From contig JAFRYJ010000134.1 of the NCBI GenBank assembly GCA_017437705.1, forward strand, positions 1 through 19,798: a stretch of 19,798 nt of DNA, given 5' to 3'. This DNA is from Lachnospiraceae bacterium. GTDB taxonomy: Bacteria; Bacillota_A; Clostridia; Lachnospirales; Lachnospiraceae. A model generated the notes under the pieces. That model had not been told where the DNA came from. It saw nothing but the letters and a program-made list of their open reading frames with translations, and did not search any database. The stretch's first letter is position 1. Each line of letters starts with the position of its first letter. Positions 7,060 to 14,697 of the stretch are shown in pieces. The position numbers and the translations under genes are program-made.

Positions 7060-7707
7060 CTATGACGCCTCATAACTCTCGTATTTCATCCTCAGCTTGT
7101 CTGCCACAACGGCAATGAACTCGCTGTTTGTCGGCCTCTGTCTGTCCTCCGACGATCTGAAGAACTGCCTGTATGCAGCCTGATCCCGGTTTTCAAAAGC
7201 TTTTCCTATTGCATTTCTGATCCCTCTTTCTACTCTGCTTGCCGTCACATGGTATTTAACGGCAATGTTCGGGTACAGTATCTTCGTTACCGAACCCAGA
7301 TTTTCCCTGTCCAGAACGGACATTACGATCGCATCTCTCAGATAAGCATATCCGCTGATGTGCACAGGCACGCCCAGCCTGTCCAGAACTGCCGTGGTCT
7401 CATCCGCCACGATCCTCTCCCTGCTGAGGGCAGGCCGCTCCTTTCTGTAATAGGGCCGCATCCTCTCCCGGGCCTCCTGCGGGCCGAAGTCTTCCTCCAG
7501 ACACTCGGCCATGACGATTATGAACTTTTCCTCTCCCGTCTCTTCATCAAAGCCCGCCGATATCCTTAACTGAATCGTCTTACTGTTCTTTAATGCCTCA
7601 ACCAAGTCGCAATAATATACGGAAGATACTTCTGTGTTTGCTTTCTTGTCCTCCTGTCCTAGATTTCCCCTGCGTTTTTTAAGGGGATATTGTATATGAT
7701 AGGTCAA
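7060..7707 (-). CDS. Receiver-less Spo0A-like transcription factor (Spo0A C-terminal DNA-binding domain)
   Basis: The C-terminal ~110 residues match the Spo0A DNA-binding effector domain: [20 protein letters not shown], then [15 protein letters not shown], then the recognition helix [17 protein letters not shown], and [16 protein letters not shown] at the end. Normal Spo0A has an N-terminal receiver with a phosphorylated Asp (~265 residues in all). Here the ~100 residues before the domain show no receiver motif (no acidic DD pair, no phospho-acceptor context). They contain instead [26 protein letters not shown], unrecognised here. The position after recN is the normal spo0A locus, but spoIVB is missing. 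The start is unresolved: TTG 7707 is listed; TTG 7779 would run through an inverted repeat and TTG 7605 has no ribosome binding site. A perfect AGGAGG at 7650-7655 has no usual start codon after it. Homology of the C-domain is firm; function is not. Confidence 0.8.
   Translation of the reverse strand: MTYHIQYPLKKRRGNLGQEDKKANTEVSSVYYCDLVEALKNSKTIQLRISAGFDEETGEEKFIIVMAECLEEDFGPQEARERMRPYYRKERPALSRERIVADETTAVLDRLGVPVHISGYAYLRDAIVMSVLDRENLGSVTKILYPNIAVKYHVTASRVERGIRNAIGKAFENRDQAAYRQFFRSSEDRQRPTNSEFIAVVADKLRMKYESYEAS
7650..7655 (-). promoter_or_regulatory. Strong ribosome binding site without an adjacent start codon
   Basis: AGGAGG on the minus strand inside the reading frame of the spo0A-like gene. 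The next ~25 bases (ACAAGAAAGCAAACACAG and on) contain no ATG, GTG or TTG in any frame. The first in-frame TTG is at 7605, over 40 bases away. Either initiation uses a non-standard codon, the start codon has decayed, or the match is chance. Confidence 0.5.
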
Positions 7708-7724
7708 ACTTCCGACTCTTGCAA
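7696..7724 (-). promoter_or_regulatory. Candidate promoter of the spo0A-like gene
   Basis: Read on the minus strand: TTGCAA (-35, 7719-7724), a 17-base spacer, TATCAT (-10, 7696-7701). It starts 8 bases downstream of the 16-bp inverted repeat, a layout expected for an operator-controlled promoter. If used, translation must begin below about 7690. Confidence 0.5.
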
Positions 7725-7732
7725 TTAAAAAG

Positions 7733-7772
7733 AATCGACATTTTTCGCGGAAATATGCGAAAAATGTCGATT
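7733..7772. promoter_or_regulatory. Perfect 16-bp inverted repeat with Spo0A-box-like ends; also terminator-like
   Basis: AATCGACATTTTTCGC (7733-7748) and GCGAAAAATGTCGATT (7757-7772) are exact reverse complements around 8 bases. Each outer end carries TGTCGAT, 6 of 7 bases of the known Spo0A box TGTCGAA, in opposite orientation. It sits 21 bases after recN and just upstream of a candidate promoter of the spo0A-like gene, so it could be an autoregulatory operator. On the minus strand CTTTTT follows the stem, so it could equally be the intrinsic terminator of the recN operon. Confidence 0.75.
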
Positions 7773-7793
7773 GATACAATTTATTGTCAGGTC

Positions 7794-9476
7794 TCAGTTT
7801 CTTATCTTCTGTTTGAGTTCGTCCGCCAGTTCCTTCATCTCGCCGGCGTTTTTCATTACGGCATCCGTTATCCTGGCTCCTCCCGACATCCTGGCAAGCT
7901 CTTCCACCTGCCCTTCCCTGGAAAGCCTTTCAACGGTCGTAACGGTCCTTTCACCCTCCTGATGCTTCTCTATCCTGAACTGCTCGTCGGCCATCGCCGC
8001 GATCTGGGGCAGATGGGTGATGCATACCACCTGGTTAACGGATCCGATGGCGAACAGCTTTTCCGCCACCTTCTGGGCTGTCCTGCCGCTGATGCCGGTG
8101 TCTATCTCATCAAAGATAAGCGTTCCCACCTCGTCGCCCGACGCCAGCACGGACCTCAGCGCCAGCATGATCCTCGAAAGCTCTCCTCCGGAGGCCACCT
8201 TTGAAAGAGGCTTCAGATCCTCTCCGGGATTTACGGATATCAGGAATGATACGCTGTCCCTTCCCTTTGCGGCCGGTTCCGTTTTTTCAAGCTCTATGCT
8301 GAACCGGGCTGTCAGGAAATTCAGGTCCTTCATGGCTTCCGTCATCAGCTTCTCCAGCTCTTTGGCCTTTTCCCTCCGAATGCCGGACACCGTGTCCGCC
8401 AGGCTCTCATACTCTTTTAAAGCTTCCTTTTCCATGGTCTTAAGCCTTAAAAGCTCCTCCTCCCAGGAATCCAGCCTTTCAAGCTCGGACCTTCTCTCGC
8501 TGCAGTAGGCCTTGATATCCTCAATGGTCCTTCCGTATTTCGATTTGAGCCTGTTTATTACATCCAGCCGCTCCTCTGCTTCTTTAAGGGCCGCCGGATC
8601 GTTCTCCATGTCATCCAGGTATGCGGTCACATCACGCCTTATGCCGGAAAGGATATCGTCGGCGTCCATCAGCGCGTCCCTGATCTCCTTAAGGGCTTCG
8701 TCATAGTCCTGTGCATCGGATACGGCGGACAGTGCCCTGCCTGTCATGTCCGATGCTCCGCCGTCGCCGGAGAGCAGGGAAGATGCCTGCTCCATCAGGA
8801 ATCTTATCCTTTCCCCGTGCTCCAGCATCCTGAAGCGCTCTTCAAGGGTGATGTCCTCGCCGTCCTGAAGCTCCGCCGCTTCTATCTCGTTGATCTCGTA
8901 TCTTAAAAGATCCGCCTCCCTGGACCGTTTTTCGGGATCCATATCCATGGCATCAAGCTTTCTGCGGCAATCGGTGTACTTCCGGTAACACCCGGAGAGC
9001 TTTTCCGGAAGATCCCCCAGCTCCTCTCTGGCAAACCTGTCCAGCATCTCGAGCTGCCTGTCCTTTTTCAGCAGGGACTGATGCTCGTGCTGGCCGTGGA
9101 TATCGATCAGCGAAGACGTTATGTCCGTCAGCATTTTTAAAGAGACCGCCTCGCCGTTTATGCGCGATACGGATCTGCCCTGCCTTATATTTCTCGATAT
9201 AAGCAGACAGTCACTGTCGCTTTGAATATCGTATTCCTCAAGCTTCTCCCGCAGGCCTTCGGGCAGTCCGGAAAAAACAAGCTCCACCGCGGCATGGTCG
9301 CTGCCCTTTCTTATGACGTCCTTTGAAACATTACTGCCAAGGGCGGCCGTAACGGCATCGATTATTATGGATTTGCCCGCGCCGGTCTCGCCGGTAAAAA
9401 CGTTAAAACCCGTTCCCGGCTCCAGCGTCAGTTCATCTATAAGTGCAAAATTCTCTACATGTATACTTTCCAGCAT
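7794..9476 (-). CDS. recN: DNA repair protein RecN
   Basis: An SMC-like ATPase that gathers at double-strand breaks and supports RecA-dependent recombination. The 560-residue protein begins [21 protein letters not shown]. Walker A is GETGAGKS (29-36), the ABC signature is ASGGELSR (428-435), Walker B is TLIFDEID (452-459), and the switch-His segment is ITHLPQ (486-491). A long helical, coiled-coil middle lies between. Length is normal. The ATG at 9476 has GGGAGA 5 bases upstream, 48 bases after argR. The argR-recN pairing is conserved in Bacillus and Clostridia, where spoIVB normally follows; here it does not. Confidence 0.97.
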   Translation of the reverse strand: MLESIHVENFALIDELTLEPGTGFNVFTGETGAGKSIIIDAVTAALGSNVSKDVIRKGSDHAAVELVFSGLPEGLREKLEEYDIQSDSDCLLISRNIRQGRSVSRINGEAVSLKMLTDITSSLIDIHGQHEHQSLLKKDRQLEMLDRFAREELGDLPEKLSGCYRKYTDCRRKLDAMDMDPEKRSREADLLRYEINEIEAAELQDGEDITLEERFRMLEHGERIRFLMEQASSLLSGDGGASDMTGRALSAVSDAQDYDEALKEIRDALMDADDILSGIRRDVTAYLDDMENDPAALKEAEERLDVINRLKSKYGRTIEDIKAYCSERRSELERLDSWEEELLRLKTMEKEALKEYESLADTVSGIRREKAKELEKLMTEAMKDLNFLTARFSIELEKTEPAAKGRDSVSFLISVNPGEDLKPLSKVASGGELSRIMLALRSVLASGDEVGTLIFDEIDTGISGRTAQKVAEKLFAIGSVNQVVCITHLPQIAAMADEQFRIEKHQEGERTVTTVERLSREGQVEELARMSGGARITDAVMKNAGEMKELADELKQKIRN

Positions 9477-9524
9477 ATGATCTCCCGTCTGATCCCTGCG
9501 GTCATAAGCCTTAAATCACAAAAC

Positions 9525-9995
9525 TCATTCGAGGCTCTGATGGGCCTCCGCCACTACCTTACGGAGATAAGCCAGGGCCTTCTCCCCGTCCTCTGCACTG
9601 GATACGGCGCACATTATCGTATCATCGCCGGCGATGCAGCCCACCATTCCGGGTATGCCCATATGGTCTATGGCGGCGGCAACTGCCATCGCCATGCCGG
9701 ACACCGTATGGATAACTACAAGCGATGATGCCGTGCCCGAGGATACATACCCGTCGTGGAGCACCCTTGCATACTTGGTCGCCATGGCCATATCCCTTCC
9801 GGGTGCGGCGGAATACTTTCTCCTGCCGTTCCCCGTGTCCACCTTGGAGAGCTTAAGCTCCTTGATGTCTCTGGACACAGTGGTCTGGGTCACATTGTAG
9901 CCCCTCTCGGTAAGCTTCTTTACAAGCTCCTCCTGGGTCTCGATCTCGTATCTGCCGATAAGGTCGATTATTTCCGCATGTCTTTTAAATTTCAT
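9525..9995 (-). CDS. argR: Arginine repressor ArgR/AhrC
   Basis: A hexameric regulator that binds ARG boxes with arginine as co-repressor; it represses arginine synthesis and activates catabolism. The 156-residue protein has the N-terminal winged helix with QTTVSRDIKELKLSKV (Ser 41, Arg 42 of the DNA-contacting SR motif). The C-terminal domain has the arginine-binding GCIAGDDT at 119-126 (Asp 124, Asp 125). Length is normal. The ATG at 9995 lies inside the end of nadK (11-base overlap), with GGGGAGG just upstream. I did not identify a clear ARG box next to this gene. Confidence 0.96.
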   Translation of the reverse strand: MKFKRHAEIIDLIGRYEIETQEELVKKLTERGYNVTQTTVSRDIKELKLSKVDTGNGRRKYSAAPGRDMAMATKYARVLHDGYVSSGTASSLVVIHTVSGMAMAVAAAIDHMGIPGMVGCIAGDDTIMCAVSSAEDGEKALAYLRKVVAEAHQSLE

Positions 9996-10869
9996 ATTGT
10001 CCCTCCCCGTGTCCGATCTTTTTCCTCATTGAATCGTAAAAACTGTAGTCGCTGAGTCTTACCAGTTCTATATAATGTCTGGATCTTTCTATCTCCACCT
10101 TGTCGAAGGAGGACAGCTGGGCGACCTTGATACCGTCTACCAGCACCTCCGCCTCCTCTGTCTCTGCCGAGCTCCTCCTCTTTCCTATCTCCACGCGTAT
10201 CTTGTCGAAGGGCGATGTCACTATGGCCCTTGAACTCAAAGCGTGGGGACAGACAGGTACGATTATCATTACACGGCTCTCGGGGAATACCACCGGCCCT
10301 CCGGCCGACAGATTGTATGCCGTCGATCCCGTGGGCGTCGATATCAGTATCCCGTCGGCCTGATACACCTCCGCCAGGTTGTCGTTGATGTACAGCTTCA
10401 GCTCCACCATCCTGGAGAATCCGGCCCTGGAGATCATGATCTCGTTCAGTGCGGGCACCGAGGCTCTCGGGCGGCCGTTTATAGTGGGCCTGCCCTTTAT
10501 CATCATACGTTTTTCAAGGGTGTAGGTACCTTCCACCATTTCCCTGACGGCCCTTTCCACATCATCCTTCTCCACCGATGCAAGAAAGCCCAGCGTTCCC
10601 AGGTTTACACCGAGGAACGGAATATGGAGATGGGCCAGGTTCCTGGCGATCTTTATAAGTGTTCCGTCGCCGCCCAGGACTATGATGCAGTCCGTGCCCT
10701 CTTCTATGAGGTCCTGGGTAATGTTTATGGGCCGGATATATGTGTCGTCGGTCCTGCCGCCCACGGTATAGGCTTCCATGCCTTCACGCTGAAGGGTCTC
10801 CAGTATATGATCCGTTATGGAATAGTCCCTGTCCTTGTTCCTGTTTGTTATGATACAGTACTTTTTCAT
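9985..10869 (-). CDS. nadK: NAD kinase (ATP-NAD kinase)
   Basis: Phosphorylates NAD+ to NADP+, the only route to NADP in bacteria. The 294-residue protein carries GGDGT (66-70, catalytic), LNEI (141-144), ADGILISTPTGSTAYNLSAGG (171-191, the conserved NAD-binding segment) and DGIKV late in the protein. Length is typical for Gram-positive NadK. The start overlaps the tlyA stop by 4 bases (ATGA) and the end overlaps argR by 11, so it is embedded in the operon. The Bacillus NADPH-supply paralogue split cannot be judged from one gene. Confidence 0.97.
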   Translation of the reverse strand: MKKYCIITNRNKDRDYSITDHILETLQREGMEAYTVGGRTDDTYIRPINITQDLIEEGTDCIIVLGGDGTLIKIARNLAHLHIPFLGVNLGTLGFLASVEKDDVERAVREMVEGTYTLEKRMMIKGRPTINGRPRASVPALNEIMISRAGFSRMVELKLYINDNLAEVYQADGILISTPTGSTAYNLSAGGPVVFPESRVMIIVPVCPHALSSRAIVTSPFDKIRVEIGKRRSSAETEEAEVLVDGIKVAQLSSFDKVEIERSRHYIELVRLSDYSFYDSMRKKIGHGEGQYEI

Positions 10870-11681
10870 CGGTCTGCTTTTCCTCCCAGTTCCTCAAAGG
10901 CTGCCTTTACCGTGTCCGGGATGTGCTCCGTCACATCGTCTTCAGTGCCCTTCCCCAAAAACAGCAGGTATTCGATATTCCCCTCGGGCCCCTTTATGGG
11001 GGAATGGGTTATGCCCTTCAGGGAAAAACCCGTTTCCATGGCAAAGGCGGCCACTTTTCTTATTACGGACTCATGTACGACGGGATCCCTTACGACGCCT
11101 TTTCGTCCCACCTCGTTCTTCCCGGCTTCGAACTGCGGTTTAATAAGGCATACCATCAGCCCGTCATCCTTTATTATCGGGAATGCCGGCGGCAGTATCT
11201 TCGTAAGAGAGATAAATGATACGTCGCTGGTAGCCAGGTCCACCTGTTCGCCTATGTCCTCGGGCTTTACATACCTGAAATTCGTCTTTTCCATGCAGAC
11301 TACTCTTTCGTCGCACCTGAGGCTCCAGTCCAGCTGTCCGTGACCCACGTCGACGGCGTAGACTTTGGATGCTCCGTTCCGGAGCATGCAGTCCGTAAAC
11401 CCGCCGGTGGATGCTCCTATATCCAGGCACACTTTTCCGTTTACGTCTATGCCGAAATACGGCAGGGCCTTTTCCAGCTTAAGGCCTCCGCGGCTGACGT
11501 ACTTAAGCCTTTCGCCGCGGATCTCTATAAGAAGCTCATCCTCCTCCCGGAAAAAGGTGCCGGCCTTGTCCTCCTTCTGGCCGTTAACGTAGACGTCGCC
11601 AGCCATGATGATGCTTCGGGCCTTTTCCCTCGAGGGCGCAAGATTCCGCTTTACCAGTATATTATCAAGTCTTTCCTTCAT
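10866..11681 (-). CDS. tlyA: TlyA family rRNA methyltransferase / hemolysin A homologue
   Basis: An S4-domain SAM-dependent RNA methyltransferase. Mycobacterial TlyA 2'-O-methylates 16S and 23S rRNA; clostridial and Bacillus (YqxC) members are less studied. The 271-residue protein has an N-terminal S4 RNA-binding domain (about 1-60: RLDNILVKRNLAPSREKARS). A FtsJ-like methyltransferase fold follows, with motif I LDIGASTGGFTDCML near residue 85-99, DVGHGQLDW (about 110-118) and DVSFISL (about 153-159). The start overlaps the dxs stop by 4 bases (ATGA). The dxs-tlyA-nadK order is usual in Firmicutes. Despite the older name hemolysin, no membrane segment is visible. Confidence 0.93.
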   Translation of the reverse strand: MKERLDNILVKRNLAPSREKARSIIMAGDVYVNGQKEDKAGTFFREEDELLIEIRGERLKYVSRGGLKLEKALPYFGIDVNGKVCLDIGASTGGFTDCMLRNGASKVYAVDVGHGQLDWSLRCDERVVCMEKTNFRYVKPEDIGEQVDLATSDVSFISLTKILPPAFPIIKDDGLMVCLIKPQFEAGKNEVGRKGVVRDPVVHESVIRKVAAFAMETGFSLKGITHSPIKGPEGNIEYLLFLGKGTEDDVTEHIPDTVKAAFEELGGKADR

Positions 11682-13543
11682 ATTACATTTAAGATCTTCG
11701 CAAAAATCGACAATTTATCCAGTCCGAGATAAGCGGAAAGCTCCTCCGGGCTTCCCTGTCTGACGAACATGTCGCCGGCCGCGATATTCAATACGCGCAG
11801 GCCCGTGATGCCTTCACGCTCATAGAATGCATCGATATGCTCGCCCATGCCTCCGGCGAGCACGTTCTCCTCCATCGTGACGATGATGTCATGCTCCGCA
11901 GCCAGCTCTTTCAGGACCTCTTCGTCCATGGGCTTCACGAATCTCATATTGACGACAGTGGGCTCTTCTCCCCTTTCCGACAGGAGCTCCGACACCTCCA
12001 TGGCTGTCCTTACCATGCTCCCCACGGCCAGGAGCGCGATCCTGGAGCCCTTTTTAAGGACCTCGGCCTTCCCCTTTATTACGGGTGCCCTGAATTCCCT
12101 GAGGCCGTCATATGCGTCTCCCCTGGGATATCTTACGGCTATGGGACCGTCCCCGTATTCCTCCGTAAACCTGAGCATGTCATAAAGTTCGAACTTGTTC
12201 TTCGGGGCCATCACCGTCATGTTGGGACATGATGAAAGATAGGACAGATCGAAGAGCCCCTGATGGGTCTCCCCGTCCCTTCCGACTATGCCGCCCCTGT
12301 CCACGCAGAAGGTGACGTTCAGCCGCTCCATGCATACGTCATGGATGATCTGGTCGTAGGCCCTCTGAAGGAAAGTGGAATAGATGGCAACGTAGGGCTT
12401 CAGCCCCCCGGCTGCCATGCCCGCTGCCATTGTAACGGCGTGCTCTTCGGCTATGCCCACATCAAAGAACCTGTCGGGGAATCTGGCCGCAAACCTGTTG
12501 AGGCCGGTGCCGTAGGGCATTGCGGCGCAGACCGCAGCGATCCTTTCGTTCTTTCCGGCCATCCTGACCATGGTCGCACCGAAGATATCGGTATACGTCC
12601 TGGTCTTTTCACCGCTCAGTACCTTGCCGCTTTCCTTGTCGAAGGCCCCGATGCCGTGATAGGTGCTTGGGTCGGATTCGGCGGGCGCATATCCCTTTCC
12701 CTTTTTGGTGATGGCGTGTATCAGCACCGCCCTGTTGTATCTGGCGGCAGCCGTTATCGCCCTCTCCATCTCCTCGATATTGTGCCCGTCTATGGGACCG
12801 ATGTAATTGATGCCCAGGTCCTCGAAAAGATCGCCCTTTGTAAGGAACTGCCTGATGCCGTCCTTGGACTTCTTTATCTCCTCTACCAGCTTTTTGCCGA
12901 TGCCGGGGATCTTTAAAAGCCTGCTCTCCACATCATCCTTGAGGTCGCCGTAGCCCTTCCTGGTCCTGATGGCGCTAAGGTATTTAGAGAGTCCGCCCAC
13001 ATTCTCGGATATGGACATTCTGTTGTCGTTGAGTATTATTACGAGATTGCTCTTAAGGGTGCTGGCATCATTCAGGGCCTCGTAGGCCATGCCGCCTGTC
13101 ATGGCGCCGTCGCCGATAACGGCCACTATCGTCTCGTCCGTGCCCTTAATATCCCTGGCCCTGCAGAGTCCCAGGGCTGCGGAAACGGAGGTGGAAGCGT
13201 GCCCCGTGGCAAAGGCGTCGCAGTCGCTCTCACCCGGTTTAGGAAAACCGCTGATGCCGTCAAAGGTCCTCAGCTTCCTGAACTCTTCCTTCCTGCCGCT
13301 TAATATCTTGTGGGGATAGGACTGATGCCCCACATCCCACACGATCTTGTCCTCCGGCAGGTCCAGCGCCAGGTGGAGGGCCATCGTCAGTTCCACGGCT
13401 CCCAGCCCGGATGCCAGATGGCCGCCGGTCACGCTGACCGTATCAACCAGATATTCCCTTATCTCCTGCGCCAGTTCGCCGAGGGCGTGGCGCGGTATGT
13501 TTTTTATATCTCCTGTTTTATTTATCCTGTCAAGCCATTTCAT
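11678..13543 (-). CDS. dxs: 1-deoxy-D-xylulose-5-phosphate synthase
   Basis: A thiamine-diphosphate enzyme joining pyruvate and glyceraldehyde-3-phosphate to make DXP, the entry to the MEP isoprenoid pathway and a precursor of thiamine and pyridoxal. The 621-residue protein shows GGH (40-42), DVGHQSYPHK (70-79), the ThDP/Mg motif GDGAMTGGMAYEALN (144-158) followed by LNDN, and GIAEEHAV (363-370), whose Glu 366 matches the catalytic Glu 370 of E. coli Dxs. A transketolase-type pyrimidine domain and C-terminal domain follow. It lies 5 bases after ispA, so isoprenoid precursor and chain-building enzymes are co-expressed. Length is normal. Confidence 0.98.
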   Translation of the reverse strand: MKWLDRINKTGDIKNIPRHALGELAQEIREYLVDTVSVTGGHLASGLGAVELTMALHLALDLPEDKIVWDVGHQSYPHKILSGRKEEFRKLRTFDGISGFPKPGESDCDAFATGHASTSVSAALGLCRARDIKGTDETIVAVIGDGAMTGGMAYEALNDASTLKSNLVIILNDNRMSISENVGGLSKYLSAIRTRKGYGDLKDDVESRLLKIPGIGKKLVEEIKKSKDGIRQFLTKGDLFEDLGINYIGPIDGHNIEEMERAITAAARYNRAVLIHAITKKGKGYAPAESDPSTYHGIGAFDKESGKVLSGEKTRTYTDIFGATMVRMAGKNERIAAVCAAMPYGTGLNRFAARFPDRFFDVGIAEEHAVTMAAGMAAGGLKPYVAIYSTFLQRAYDQIIHDVCMERLNVTFCVDRGGIVGRDGETHQGLFDLSYLSSCPNMTVMAPKNKFELYDMLRFTEEYGDGPIAVRYPRGDAYDGLREFRAPVIKGKAEVLKKGSRIALLAVGSMVRTAMEVSELLSERGEEPTVVNMRFVKPMDEEVLKELAAEHDIIVTMEENVLAGGMGEHIDAFYEREGITGLRVLNIAAGDMFVRQGSPEELSAYLGLDKLSIFAKILNVI

Positions 13544-13548
13544 ATTTA

Positions 13549-14457
13549 TCAGTTATTCCTGCGGATCATGTACATGATGAGCTCACGGAGAAAGGTCTTA
13601 TCCCCCGGAGCATCGATGCCGTCAAGCAGGTCCAGCGCCGCGTCTGACATTTCAGCGACATATCTCTCTCCGGCCTCCAGTCCATGGATCCTTACATATG
13701 TGTACTTGTCATTGTCATCATCGGAATGAACGGGTTTGCCAAGCTCTTCCTCGGTGCCCGTTTCATCAAGGATATCGTCCCTTACCTGGAAGGCCATTCC
13801 AACGCGGTATCCTATCTCCTCCCATTTTGCGATATCACTGTCATCTGCTCCCCCGCATATGGCTCCCGCGGCAAAAGCCGCCTGCAGAAGCGCGGAGGTC
13901 TTGTTTCTGTATACATAGGACAGCGTATCATCGTCGGACAGCTGCCCGTTAAGGTCAACGTCCACCGACTGACCGCCTATCATACCGTTTACCCCGGCCT
14001 TATCCGCCAGCAGCGCAAAGGCCGCGGCCCTTCTTTTCAGTGTTTCCGGATCTCCTGCCATTTTCAGCGTATCCGCACACACCTCGAAGGCCATGTTAAG
14101 AAGCCCGTCGCCGGCCAGTATGGCCATGGCTTCCCCGTACACCTTGTGGTTTGACGGCCTTCCGCGGCGCATGTCGTCATCATCCATGGCGGGAAGATCG
14201 TCGTGGATAAGGGAATAGGTGTGGATCATCTCAAGAGCCGCTGCAAAGCCCTCCGCTCCTTCCGGGTCCTTACCCCCGCATACACGGCATGTCTCCAGGA
14301 GGATAACGGGCCTGATGCGCTTTCCGCCCGCACTCAGGCTGTAATCCATGGCGGATATCAGTACGGAATTGTATTCAGACCCTTTAACAAAACGGTCCTT
14401 TACGACCCTTTCCGCCTCCGCCGCTTTAGTTTCCAGTGCGGTCCTCAGATCATTCAT
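13549..14457 (-). CDS. ispA: Polyprenyl synthetase (farnesyl diphosphate synthase)
   Basis: Condenses isopentenyl diphosphate with allylic diphosphates to make farnesyl diphosphate. Motifs (counting from the chosen start, 302 residues) are GKRIRP (45-50), the first Asp-rich motif DDLPAMDDDDMRRGRPSNHK (86-105) and the second, FQVRDDILDE (about 223-232). The extra residues in the first motif and the overall length fit a short-chain bacterial FPP synthase. An in-frame ATG at 14466, also with a plausible upstream AGGA, would add three residues; both starts overlap the end of xseB. Product chain length is inferred from family and context. Confidence 0.94.
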   Translation of the reverse strand: MNDLRTALETKAAEAERVVKDRFVKGSEYNSVLISAMDYSLSAGGKRIRPVILLETCRVCGGKDPEGAEGFAAALEMIHTYSLIHDDLPAMDDDDMRRGRPSNHKVYGEAMAILAGDGLLNMAFEVCADTLKMAGDPETLKRRAAAFALLADKAGVNGMIGGQSVDVDLNGQLSDDDTLSYVYRNKTSALLQAAFAAGAICGGADDSDIAKWEEIGYRVGMAFQVRDDILDETGTEEELGKPVHSDDDNDKYTYVRIHGLEAGERYVAEMSDAALDLLDGIDAPGDKTFLRELIMYMIRRNN

Positions 14458-14656
14458 CCGCAGCATCCTCTTCCTTTAAAACGATAAGCTCCTTCTCCGT
14501 TCTGTCCAGCGTGTCGTTGCAGTATTTAAGGAGCTTTACCCCATCATTGTAAAGCTTCATGGATTCATCAAGAGTGATGTCATCGTCCTCCATCTTCTCG
14601 ATGATCTCCTCTATATCCGTAAATGCCTTTTCAATAGTCATTTCCTTTTTCGCCAT
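14450..14656 (-). CDS. xseB: Exodeoxyribonuclease VII small subunit
   Basis: The small subunit of the single-strand-specific exonuclease VII; several copies bind each XseA. The 68-residue protein is almost all helical, with the family pattern MTIEKAFTDIEEIIEKMEDDDITLDESMKLYNDGVKLLKYCNDTL seen in three parts (residues 6-18, 19-32, 33-50). It ends in an acidic stretch. The ATG at 14656 is preceded by AGGAGG. It lies 41 bases after xseA, separated by a hairpin, and overlaps the start of ispA. Confidence 0.95.
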   Translation of the reverse strand: MAKKEMTIEKAFTDIEEIIEKMEDDDITLDESMKLYNDGVKLLKYCNDTLDRTEKELIVLKEEDAADE

Positions 14657-14669
14657 AATGCCTCCTTAA

Positions 14670-14696
14670 CGGCTTTTACAAACATCATAAAAGCCG
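14670..14696 (-). other. Hairpin in the xseA-xseB gap
   Basis: CGGCTTTTA and TAAAAGCCG are a perfect 9-bp inverted repeat around 9 bases, beginning just after the xseA stop (14698) and ending immediately before the xseB ribosome binding site. No T-run follows on the minus strand. It could set the subunit ratio by affecting mRNA stability or xseB initiation. Confidence 0.6.
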
Positions 14697-14697
14697 C

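Noticed and set aside
7708..7779. TTG start at 7779 for the spo0A-like gene
   Set aside because: It would translate through the perfect inverted repeat and candidate promoter, has no ribosome binding site, and gives an unlikely N-terminus.
10243..11343. 366-residue plus-strand open frame
   Set aside because: It is antisense to nadK and tlyA, both clearly real, and has no family signature.
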